From assembly GCA_002453165.1 (NCBI GenBank), contig DKGH01000130.1, forward strand, positions 1-10,949: a stretch of 10,949 nucleotides of DNA. Reading direction: 5' to 3'. Shown one piece after another: positions 1 to 6,399 of the stretch. Numbering within the stretch: position 1 is the first letter of the stretch; each line of letters opens with the position of its first letter. This DNA comes from Verrucomicrobia bacterium UBA6775. Lineage in GTDB: Bacteria; Verrucomicrobiota; Verrucomicrobiia; Limisphaerales; UBA1096. A model generated the notes under the pieces. It was given only the letters and a program-made list of their open reading frames with translations, had not been told where the DNA came from and searched no databases. The position numbers and the translations under genes are program-made.

Positions 1-201
1 GCGGGTCCGATCCCGCTTCCGACCCGGATTGAGCGCTTCACCGTGGGACGCTCCCCGCACGTCGACAAGAAGGCCCATGAGACCTTCGAGCAGCGCACAC
101 ACAAGCGTCTGATCGACATCATGGAACCCACGGCCAAGACCGTGGACGAGTTGAAAAAGTTGAACCTGCCCGCAGGAGTCGACATCACCATCAAAATCTG
201 A
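1..201 (+). CDS. rpsJ: 30S ribosomal protein S10 (uS10), 3' part only
   Basis: The first 66 codons of the window, in frame 1, end at TGA (199-201) and read as the C-terminal two thirds of ribosomal protein S10. The start lies before the window. S10 is a small-subunit head protein and is also NusE in transcription antitermination. Recognisable stretches are GPIPLPTRIERFTV near the start, the SPH motif, then THKRLIDIMEPT and the terminal LPAGVDITIKI, which match the family closely. It is followed after six bases by rplC, then rplD and rplW, the classical order of the S10 operon. Identification is from direct similarity to the E. coli protein as remembered. The gene is partial only because of the window edge, with no sign of damage. 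Confidence 0.95.
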   Translation, partial: AGPIPLPTRIERFTVGRSPHVDKKAHETFEQRTHKRLIDIMEPTAKTVDELKKLNLPAGVDITIKI

Positions 202-207
202 GTAGTC

Positions 208-939
<732 letters not shown>

Positions 940-958
940 GGGGCGGAGATTTTAGAAA

Positions 959-1609
959 ATGAAATTAGCAATCAAGGACACCACCGGCGCCGATCAGGGC
1001 GAACTGGAGGCCAAGTTCACCCCGGTGGACGATGACAAGGGCCAACAGGCGGTTCACGAGGCGGTCGTTGCCTACAACGCCGCACAGCGTTCCGGCACGG
1101 CCAGCACCAAGACCGTGGCCGAGGTCGCCGGCAGCGGCAAAAAGCCGTGGCGCCAGAAAGGCACCGGCCGCGCCCGTGTTGGCTACAAGCGCAACCCCAT
1201 TTGGCGTGGCGGTGGCGTGGCCCACGGCCCCAAGCCCCGCGTCTACATCAAGAAACTCAACAAGAAAGTTCGCGACCTCGCCGTGCGCAAGGCATTCACC
1301 GAGCGCGTCAAGGAAGGCCAGGTGCTGATCGTCGACGGGTTGAGCCTGGAGAAACCGGCGACAGCCGAGTTGGCCAAAACACTCAACGCATTGGGCGTTG
1401 ATCCCGCCAAGTCGGCCAAGATGCAGTACAGCAGTGCCGTGCTCGTCACCGGCGAGGCGGATCGCAACGTGGCACTCTCCGCGCGCAACATCCAGCGCGT
1501 GCGCTCCACCACCAGCGACTCGCTGAACACCTATGAAATCCTCTGGCCCGATGTCCTGGTCTTCACCAAGGACGGCTACGAGAAGTTCGAACAACGCCTG
1601 AGCAAGTAA
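959..1609 (+). CDS. rplD: 50S ribosomal protein L4 (uL4)
   Basis: L4 is a large-subunit protein whose extended loop lines the exit tunnel. In enterobacteria it also represses its own operon. The 216 residues are a normal length. The extended loop carries GSGKKPWRQKGTGRARVG (58-75) and IWRGGGVAHGPKPR (81-94), the strongest family signature. The C-terminal part includes a VLVTGEADRNVALSARNI stretch typical of the RNA-binding globular domain. A GGCGGAG-like ribosome binding site (about 942-948) precedes the ATG at a suitable distance. The gene lies between rplC (19 bases before) and rplW (5 bases after). Whether L4 autoregulates here cannot be judged, because the operon leader is outside the window. 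Confidence 0.96.
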   Translation: MKLAIKDTTGADQGELEAKFTPVDDDKGQQAVHEAVVAYNAAQRSGTASTKTVAEVAGSGKKPWRQKGTGRARVGYKRNPIWRGGGVAHGPKPRVYIKKLNKKVRDLAVRKAFTERVKEGQVLIVDGLSLEKPATAELAKTLNALGVDPAKSAKMQYSSAVLVTGEADRNVALSARNIQRVRSTTSDSLNTYEILWPDVLVFTKDGYEKFEQRLSK

Positions 1610-1614
1610 CCAAC

Positions 1615-1950
1615 ATGAGCCCATTTGAAGTCATTAAAACCGTACGCCTGACCGAGAAAGTCATGGCTGTACAGGAACGCTGTGACGCGATGGCCGAACT
1701 GGCCGCCCAAAAGAAGGGAGGCAAGGCCGCCATCCGCCAGCAGGTCCACCTCGTGGCCAACCCGGCTGCTGACAAGAACGACATTCGTCGTGCCGTGGAA
1801 ATCCTGTTCAAGGTCAAGGTCGACCGCGTCAACACCATGAACATGAACGGCCGGTTGCGTCGCAAGCGCACCCGCCACGAGGGCCGCACCCCGCGTTGGA
1901 AAAAGGCGATCGTCACCCTCAAGGAGGGCGATCAAATCACCCTCACCTAG
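1615..1950 (+). CDS. rplW: 50S ribosomal protein L23 (uL23)
   Basis: L23 sits at the tunnel exit of the large subunit and docks trigger factor and SRP. The 111-residue product opens with VIKTVRLTEKVMAVQE, the usual start of the fold (bacterial L23 has ...LTEKS...). It contains HLVANPAADKNDIRRAVEILFKVKV as two pieces: VANPAADKNDIRRAVE and the strand ILFKVKVDRVNTMN. A basic loop (GRLRRKRTRHEGRTPRWKKA) follows, then a terminal KKAIVTLKEGDQI strand. These are standard features. It starts five bases after the rplD stop and has no clear Shine-Dalgarno, which suggests coupling. It is the last gene of this ribosomal block: a terminator follows instead of rplB. Confidence 0.94.
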   Translation: MSPFEVIKTVRLTEKVMAVQERCDAMAELAAQKKGGKAAIRQQVHLVANPAADKNDIRRAVEILFKVKVDRVNTMNMNGRLRRKRTRHEGRTPRWKKAIVTLKEGDQITLT

Positions 1951-1975
1951 GCCAGGCGCACAGAACAATCTCAAG

Positions 1976-2004
1976 CGGGAACCGGAAACGGTTCCCGTTT
2001 TTTT
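1976..2004 (+). terminator. Intrinsic terminator after rplW
   Basis: A perfect 9-bp GC-rich stem (CGGGAACCG at 1976-1984 pairing with CGGTTCCCG at 1989-1997) closes a GAAA tetraloop (1985-1988). Seven T residues follow (1998-2004). This is a textbook rho-independent terminator, 25 bases after the rplW stop. It implies that the ribosomal transcript ends here. Confidence 0.93.
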
Positions 2005-2006
2005 AT

Positions 2007-2020
2007 CGCTTGGCCAAGCG
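2007..2020. repeat. Iterated palindrome, perfect copy, intergenic
   Basis: An exact CGCTTGGCCAAGCG lies two bases after the T-tract of the rplW terminator and 17 bases before the galM -35 box. It is outside any gene I accept, so coding constraint cannot explain it. Confidence 0.9.
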
Positions 2021-2037
2021 TTTGGTTTCGAATGGCG

Positions 2038-2066
2038 TTGACAGCGGGCGGGCGGGCCAATAGAAA
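2038..2066 (+). promoter_or_regulatory. Sigma-70-type promoter for galM
   Basis: TTGACA (2038-2043, a perfect -35) is followed by a 17-base G-rich spacer and TAGAAA (2061-2066, four of six to TATAAT). Transcription would start near 2073, about 43 bases before the chosen galM ATG. The promoter also argues against the longer open frame from 2032, which would begin before the transcript. Confidence 0.7.
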
Positions 2067-2115
2067 AGTGCGTCACTTCGCACCACGCCAAGCGGCGGGA
2101 TTACTGACAACAATT

Positions 2116-3252
2116 ATGAAGAAAACAATGGCACTTTTTGCGGCGGGGATGATCCTCGCCGGCGCGGCAGTCGAACAACCGGCCTTGGCTGCGAAAAAGA
2201 AGAAGAAGGGTTCCGTGAAAAAAGAAGCATTTGGAAAAACCGAAGACGGCAAAAAGGTGGACGCCTACATCCTGACCAACAAAAACGGGTTGAAGGCAAA
2301 GATCATCACCTACGGCGCGATGCTCACCGAGATGCATGTGCCGGACAAGAACGGCAAGCTCGGTGACGTGGTCCTCGGGCACGACAAGCTGGAGGATTAT
2401 CTCGACGGGCACTCCTACCTCGGCGTGACCACCGGGCGCGTGGCCAACCGTATCGCCAAGGGCAAATTCACGCTCGATGGCAAGGAGTACACGCTGGCCA
2501 CGAACAACGATCCCAATCACCTGCACGGTGGCAACATCGGCATCGACAAAAAGGTCTGGTCCGCGCGTGTCGTGCGCAGCAAGAACGGCCAGGCGGTGTC
2601 GTTCAGCCACACGAGCCCGGACGGTGACGAGGGGTATCCCGGCGCACTCAAAATGAAGGTGACCTACACGCTTACCGACGACGACGAGCTGCGGATTGAC
2701 TACCTCGCCACCACCGACAAGGCCACCCCGGTGAATCTCACCAATCACGCCTACTGGAATCTGGCCGGCAAGGGCACGATCCTCGACCACGTACTGCATC
2801 TCAACGCCGACCACTACACCCCGGTCGACAACACCGGCATCCCAACCGGCGAAATCCTGAAGGTCGACGATGTGATGAGTTTCCTCAAGCCGACCAAGAT
2901 CGGTGCGCGGATCGCCAAGCTGACCGGTGACCCGGGCGGGTACGATCACAACTACTGCCTCAACAAAACCGAGTTCGGCAAGCTGAGCCTCGCGGCCCGT
3001 GTCGAGGAGGGTGGGTCAGGACGTGTGCTGGAGATTTTCACCACCGAGCCGGGCATCCAGTTTTACACCGGCAACTATCTGGATGGCTCCGAGGTGGGCA
3101 AGGGTGGCTGGAAGTACGAGTTCCGCAACGCATTTTGTCTGGAGACCCAGCATTATCCGGATTCAATCAATCAGCCGCAGTTCCCCAGCACGGTGCTGCG
3201 TCCGAAGGAAAAGTACACGCAGACCACCATCCACAAGTTCAGCACGAAGTAA
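2116..3252 (+). CDS. galM: Aldose 1-epimerase (galactose mutarotase), secreted
   Basis: This enzyme interconverts the alpha and beta anomers of galactose and related sugars, which feeds the Leloir pathway. The 378-residue protein starts with MKKTMALFAAGMILAG and an ALAA end near residue 26, a Sec signal peptide, followed by a lysine-rich stretch, so a periplasmic or exported enzyme is expected. The mutarotase core runs from about 37 to 376. It has the GRVANRI arginine motif (107-113), NHLHGG with His137, the catalytic base region NHAYWNL with His211, YDHNY with Asp277, and LETQHYPD with the catalytic Glu343. The in-frame open frame reaches back to 2032, but the signal peptide and the upstream promoter support 2116. 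The gene has its own promoter and terminator and no other sugar gene nearby. GalM-family proteins sometimes act on other aldoses, so the substrate is inferred. Confidence 0.93.
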   Translation: MKKTMALFAAGMILAGAAVEQPALAAKKKKKGSVKKEAFGKTEDGKKVDAYILTNKNGLKAKIITYGAMLTEMHVPDKNGKLGDVVLGHDKLEDYLDGHSYLGVTTGRVANRIAKGKFTLDGKEYTLATNNDPNHLHGGNIGIDKKVWSARVVRSKNGQAVSFSHTSPDGDEGYPGALKMKVTYTLTDDDELRIDYLATTDKATPVNLTNHAYWNLAGKGTILDHVLHLNADHYTPVDNTGIPTGEILKVDDVMSFLKPTKIGARIAKLTGDPGGYDHNYCLNKTEFGKLSLAARVEEGGSGRVLEIFTTEPGIQFYTGNYLDGSEVGKGGWKYEFRNAFCLETQHYPDSINQPQFPSTVLRPKEKYTQTTIHKFSTK

Positions 3253-3273
3253 GGGCTGCGCTCAATTTGACCG

Positions 3274-3303
3274 AAAACCCCGCTTGGCCAAGCGGGGTTT
3301 TTT
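3274..3303 (+). terminator. Bidirectional terminator built on the iterated palindrome
   Basis: The palindrome's perfect copy (3281-3294) is extended by C/G and then A/T arms to a 28-bp perfect inverted repeat (3274-3301). As RNA it folds to a 12-bp stem with a GGCC loop. Six T residues (3298-3303) follow on the plus strand for galM, and four Ts follow on the minus strand for hisA. It lies between the convergent ends of galM and hisA and can serve both. Confidence 0.88.
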
Positions 3304-3307
3304 GTTG

Positions 3308-3339
3308 AAGGAAAGGGGGCAGGAATGCCCCCTTTCCTT
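3308..3339 (-). terminator. Long hairpin at the end of hisA
   Basis: A perfect 14-bp inverted repeat (AAGGAAAGGGGGCA at 3308-3321, complement at 3326-3339) has a 4-base loop and begins at the last base of the hisA stop codon. On the minus strand no long T-tract follows directly, so it may act with the adjacent bidirectional terminator or protect the 3' end. It is not related to the iterated palindrome. Confidence 0.65.
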
Positions 3340-4112
3340 TAGCGCTTATCCGTATATTTTCGATTAAACGCCACGGCATCTTCGTAGCGCACGCCGTTGC
3401 CGCCGAAGATGTCGAGCGCGGAGCCGATGGTGAGGTGGACCCGCCCTTGGCCAAGCGCGGTGACACGCTGCAAATCCTCCATCGACTTGGCTCCGCCGGC
3501 GTAGGTGGCGGGGATGGGGCTGTGCTCGGCGATGAGTCGGACGAGATCTTCGTCGATCCCCTGGCCAAGCCCCTCGACGTCCACGCCATGAATGAGAAAT
3601 TCGTCGCAGCGCTTGGCCAGACGGCCCAGCGTGTCGGCGTTGACGCGGAGGTCGGTGAAAGTCTGCCAACGATCGGTAACGACGAAGTAATCGCCGTCGC
3701 GCCTGCGGCAGCTGAGGTCGATGACGAGCCGCGCTTGGCCAAGTGCTTGGCCGAGCTGGTCGAGTCGACCCTCATCGAGTTGGCCGTCGCGAAAGAGCCA
3801 CGAGGTAACGATAACGTGCGATGCCCCGGCATCGATCCATTCGGCCGCGTTGTCGGCCGTGATGCCGCCGCCGACCTGCAGCCCACCTGGCCATGCGGCG
3901 AGTGCCTTGCGCGCGGCATCGTCGTTTCCCTGACCCAGCTTGATGACGTGGCCACCGCGTAGGTCGTCGCGACGGTACAATTCGGCGAACCAAGCGGGAG
4001 GTTTTTCCGAGACGAAATTGGTGCGGAGCGAGTCGGGTTGGTTGTCGTCGATGGAGCCTCCGACGATTTGTTTTACCCTGCCGTCATGCAGGTCGATGCA
4101 CGGCCTAAACAC
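3339..4112 (-). CDS. hisA: HisA isomerase of the eukaryotic HIS6 type (histidine biosynthesis)
   Basis: The enzyme catalyses the fourth step of histidine synthesis, the Amadori rearrangement of ProFAR to PRFAR, in a (beta-alpha)8 barrel. The 257 residues match the yeast HIS6 / plant form rather than the usual bacterial HisA. Shared blocks are CIDLHDGRVKQIVGG (5-19), TNFVSEKP, HVIKLG, LQVGGGI (78-84), VIVTSWLF (100-107), the IDLSCRR block (131-137), WQTFTDL (149-155), EFLIHGVDVEGL (171-182), YAGGAKS (204-210) and SALDIFGGN (231-239). The catalytic aspartates should be Asp7 and Asp132, and the glycine motifs bind the phosphates. The start codon is GTG (4110-4112), with no clear Shine-Dalgarno. 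It follows cotH by 47 bases on the same strand, and no other his gene is in view. Five copies or near-copies of the iterated palindrome lie inside it, read as LGQALGQA (120-127), RLAKR (164-168), LGQG (182-185) and ALGQG (219-223). Confidence 0.92.
   Translation of the reverse strand: MFRPCIDLHDGRVKQIVGGSIDDNQPDSLRTNFVSEKPPAWFAELYRRDDLRGGHVIKLGQGNDDAARKALAAWPGGLQVGGGITADNAAEWIDAGASHVIVTSWLFRDGQLDEGRLDQLGQALGQARLVIDLSCRRRDGDYFVVTDRWQTFTDLRVNADTLGRLAKRCDEFLIHGVDVEGLGQGIDEDLVRLIAEHSPIPATYAGGAKSMEDLQRVTALGQGRVHLTIGSALDIFGGNGVRYEDAVAFNRKYTDKR
3444..3457. repeat. Iterated palindrome copy, 13/14 match, inside hisA
   Basis: CCCTTGGCCAAGCG has one mismatch. It is read on the minus strand as Ala-Leu-Gly-Gln-Gly near HisA residues 219-223. 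Confidence 0.78.
3610..3623. repeat. Iterated palindrome copy, 12/14 match, inside hisA
   Basis: CGCTTGGCCAGACG has two mismatches. It is read on the minus strand as Arg-Leu-Ala-Lys-Arg (HisA 164-168). A weaker relative (11/14) lies at 3558-3571. Confidence 0.65.
3732..3757. repeat. Overlapping pair of iterated palindromes inside hisA
   Basis: A 13/14 copy (3732-3745) and an 11/14 copy (3744-3757) share two bases, with their centres 12 bp apart. On the minus strand they are read as Leu-Gly-Gln-Ala twice (HisA 120-127), just before the catalytic IDLSC strand. Confidence 0.75.
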
Positions 4113-4159
4113 AGGCGCAGTCTACGGTCGGCCACAGGGAGGGTCGAGTTTTCGCGGGA

Positions 4160-5770
4160 TCATTGGTCGCCCTTTTTTTTCGTGGTGATCTCGACCTCGT
4201 TGGAAGGCTTCGAGCCGGCCATGCCGCGCGGTGACTGAAACACCGCGTACACGCGATAGCGATACTTCTGCCCGGGTTCGCCCCGATCATCGACAGCCTC
4301 AGTTTCGCTCCGACCGGGGCGGGGGATGTGGTTGCGAAATTTCCAATTCGATTCGCGGCTGGCGCGCTGTACGATGTGGCCGGCCTCGTTTTCCGCGTTG
4401 TCATTCCACTGGAGCCTGATGGTGTTGTGGGAGGCGGAAACGACCTTCAGCCCGGTCGGGCCGTTGGGGGCGTTGCCCGGAGCTGGGTCACGGTGGTTTT
4501 TTGGCCGGTAACCGGGATGCGGCTTCGGTCGTTTGCCGGGCTGATCAAGTTGGCGGCGCGCCAGTTGATAACGCTTGGTGGTGAACTGCTTGAGTTTGTT
4601 AAGGATATCCTCGTAGCCCTTATCGTTCGGGTTGGTGATGCGCCGGCTGGGGAAAGGGTCCTTGGCGAGGTCGTCCCGGATGAGGGCATGTAGTTCGTCG
4701 AACTGCCGGTGAAGTTTCTTCGGCTTGAAATGTTTTTCCAGAATGCCATCGGCGATGGCGCGGTATCGCTTGAGCAACTCCGGCTGGGTGACGATAGCTT
4801 CGAGGATCGGCTTGGGCGGGCCGCCGGGAACCGGCCAGGCGGCGTTCCAGCCCTCGAGAACAGGCAGCCGTCCGAATGCGCGGTCAGCAAAACCAACGTC
4901 GAGATCCCACGGAATGTAACTCCACCTGCCGGTGCCCTGATGTCGATAGAGATAGTAGTTGTGCGGATTCCAGCCGGTGAGCTGGTCGAAGCAGCCGGCG
5001 AACAACATGATGGCGGTGGTTTTCATAAACTCATCCATCCGAAGCTGTTGCTCGAGTGGAGCGGCGTCCCTTGTTTTCAGGCCAAGCTCGATGTCTCGGA
5101 AAAGTTCGATGAGTTCGTCGTACTTTTTGTCGGCGGCATTGGTCTTTGGCTCGAAGGCTTTTTTGTATTCGTTCACATCGTCGCCGGCGTAGTTCAGCAT
5201 GGCGCCGGGGCCGGGCATGTGCACCTTGTAGAGCGGCCCCTTTTTTCCGGGGAAGTGCGTCGCGACGAATGATTCGTCGATGCGCTCGACGTTTCCGTAC
5301 ACGCCGATGAATTTGTCGTTGAGAAAAACACGCGCGTAGTTGTGGCGCGATGCCGGGATGCCCTCGGCACGGAGGATGTCCGTGATGACGGGTTCGCTGA
5401 ACAGGCTGCCGAACTGCACGCCGTTGTCCAATGCGATGCGGCGCAGCCCGAGGAAGCGTGTACCTTTTTCAAACTCGTTGACCTTGATGAGAAAACTACG
5501 CTTGTGCCGTTGCTCCGGCCGCGAGGAACTGTTGCCCTTGTAGCGGATGCCGACGTTTTTCAGTTTCACATCGCCCCAGCGAAAGTTGCCCGGTACGTAG
5601 ATGCGCTCCGGCAGGGAGTCGTGCATTTTTTGCAGGTTCCCCTTGCTAATGGTGAGGCGGATTGTCTGCACCGTGTCGCGCCGGTAAAACTCGTCCGCTG
5701 ATGGTTCGGCAGCCTGCAGGCCTGCCAGCCCGATGCTGATAAAAAGGAGAGTTGGTGACCAGTGATTCAC
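4160..5770 (-). CDS. Secreted CotH-kinase-like protein with C-terminal fibronectin III-like domain
   Basis: CotH proteins are atypical kinases, first known as spore-coat kinases in Bacillus and also present as exported proteins in many bacteria. The 536-residue reading from GTG at 5770 starts with a hydrophobic stretch (residues 6-20, SPTLLFISIGLAGLQ) ending in LQAAEP, a likely Sec signal peptide. The CotH domain spans about 30-410. It has IRYKGNSSSR (75-84), the KRSFLIKVNEF lysine region (90-100), FLGLRRIALDN (106-116), VFLNDKFIGVYGNVE (148-162), FDQLTGW with Asp262, and NYYLYRH followed by YIPWDLDVGF (285-294), whose aspartates resemble the metal-binding acids of the family. A proline- and lysine-rich linker (about 410-437) leads to a fibronectin III-like module (438-531). 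The substrate is unknown. The open frame extends to 5893, but that would overlap aroK and bury the signal peptide. The gene has no good copy of the iterated palindrome. Confidence 0.86.
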   Translation of the reverse strand: MNHWSPTLLFISIGLAGLQAAEPSADEFYRRDTVQTIRLTISKGNLQKMHDSLPERIYVPGNFRWGDVKLKNVGIRYKGNSSSRPEQRHKRSFLIKVNEFEKGTRFLGLRRIALDNGVQFGSLFSEPVITDILRAEGIPASRHNYARVFLNDKFIGVYGNVERIDESFVATHFPGKKGPLYKVHMPGPGAMLNYAGDDVNEYKKAFEPKTNAADKKYDELIELFRDIELGLKTRDAAPLEQQLRMDEFMKTTAIMLFAGCFDQLTGWNPHNYYLYRHQGTGRWSYIPWDLDVGFADRAFGRLPVLEGWNAAWPVPGGPPKPILEAIVTQPELLKRYRAIADGILEKHFKPKKLHRQFDELHALIRDDLAKDPFPSRRITNPNDKGYEDILNKLKQFTTKRYQLARRQLDQPGKRPKPHPGYRPKNHRDPAPGNAPNGPTGLKVVSASHNTIRLQWNDNAENEAGHIVQRASRESNWKFRNHIPRPGRSETEAVDDRGEPGQKYRYRVYAVFQSPRGMAGSKPSNEVEITTKKKGDQ

Positions 5771-5859
5771 GTGCCGACAGCGTACGGTGGGGGAGTGGGC
5801 GGGTCGAGTTTTGGGTGAAATGTCGGGCAACCGAAATCCGATTGTTGTAGGTTCGCGGC
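5771..5859. promoter_or_regulatory. Divergent intergenic region between cotH-like gene and aroK
   Basis: These 89 bases separate two divergently read genes, both with GTG starts, so both promoters should lie here or extend into a neighbour. I see no pair of -35 and -10 boxes good enough to name on either strand, no hairpin and no clear Shine-Dalgarno. Confidence 0.4.
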
Positions 5860-6399
5860 GTGGATGCGGAACGAGACATTCAAAACATCGCACTGACCGG
5901 TTTCATGGGCTGCGGCAAGACGGCTGTTGGCCGTGTCGTGGCCAGGGTCAGTGGTTTTGAGTTTTTGGACACCGACCTGTTTATTGAGGAACATGTCGGG
6001 ATGAGTATCCCGAGAATTTTCGAAGAACATGGCGAGGAGACGTTTCGCCGCTACGAGCGCGAGGTGGTCACGCGCCTGGCCAAGCGCAGCGAAACAGTCA
6101 TCGCCACCGGGGGCGGGCTGCTGGTCGACCACGCCAACATGGACACCATGAAGCAGTACGCGATGGTGTTTTGTCTCTGGGCCTCGCCCGACTCGATCTG
6201 GCGCCGGGTGAAGGATCAATCCCACCGGCCATTGTTGCAGACGGAGAATCCCCGGCAGCGCATCATCGACCTCATGGAGGAGCGCAAGCCGGCCTACGGC
6301 CGGGCCGATATGCTGGTGAACACCGAGTACCGATCGGCCAAGGATGTGGCCCAGTTGATCCTCAGCCAATACCGTGGGGCGATCGGCGCGCGCGCGTGA
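5860..6399 (+). CDS. aroK: Shikimate kinase
   Basis: Shikimate kinase phosphorylates shikimate at the 3-hydroxyl with ATP, the fifth step of the chorismate pathway, in the cytoplasm. The 179-residue length is normal. The Walker A motif GFMGCGKT covers 14-21. The shikimate-binding DTD gives Asp37 and Asp39. FRRYE (62-66) holds the conserved binding arginine, ATGGG (82-86) is the Walker B-like glycine motif, and the lid has HRPLLQ with Arg123. The start is GTG at 5860, and no in-frame ATG lies nearby. Its stop overlaps the queG ATG by one base (TGATG), so the two are co-transcribed and probably translationally coupled. One palindrome copy is read as RLAKR (72-76), in a helix between conserved blocks. 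Symbol aroK rather than aroL is by convention. Confidence 0.94.
   Translation: MDAERDIQNIALTGFMGCGKTAVGRVVARVSGFEFLDTDLFIEEHVGMSIPRIFEEHGEETFRRYEREVVTRLAKRSETVIATGGGLLVDHANMDTMKQYAMVFCLWASPDSIWRRVKDQSHRPLLQTENPRQRIIDLMEERKPAYGRADMLVNTEYRSAKDVAQLILSQYRGAIGARA
6073..6086. repeat. Iterated palindrome copy, 13/14 match, inside aroK
   Basis: CGCCTGGCCAAGCG has one mismatch and is read as Arg-Leu-Ala-Lys-Arg (AroK 72-76). Confidence 0.75.

Noticed and set aside
2032..2115. Longer start for galM at 2032
   Set aside because: It would begin upstream of the TTGACA/TAGAAA promoter and bury a good signal peptide 28 residues inside.
2101..2949. 282-codon open frame on the minus strand, and a similar 219-codon one at 965-1624
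   Set aside because: They are shadows of galM and rplD, whose motifs are unmistakable; GC-rich codon use leaves the opposite strand open.
5771..5893. Longer start for the cotH-like gene at 5893
   Set aside because: The extra 41 residues overlap the divergent aroK start and precede a clear signal peptide that begins at the GTG at 5770.
6171..6398. Upstream extension of queG
   Set aside because: It overlaps aroK in another frame. The QueG family N-terminus begins at the ATG at 6399 in a TGATG stop-start overlap.
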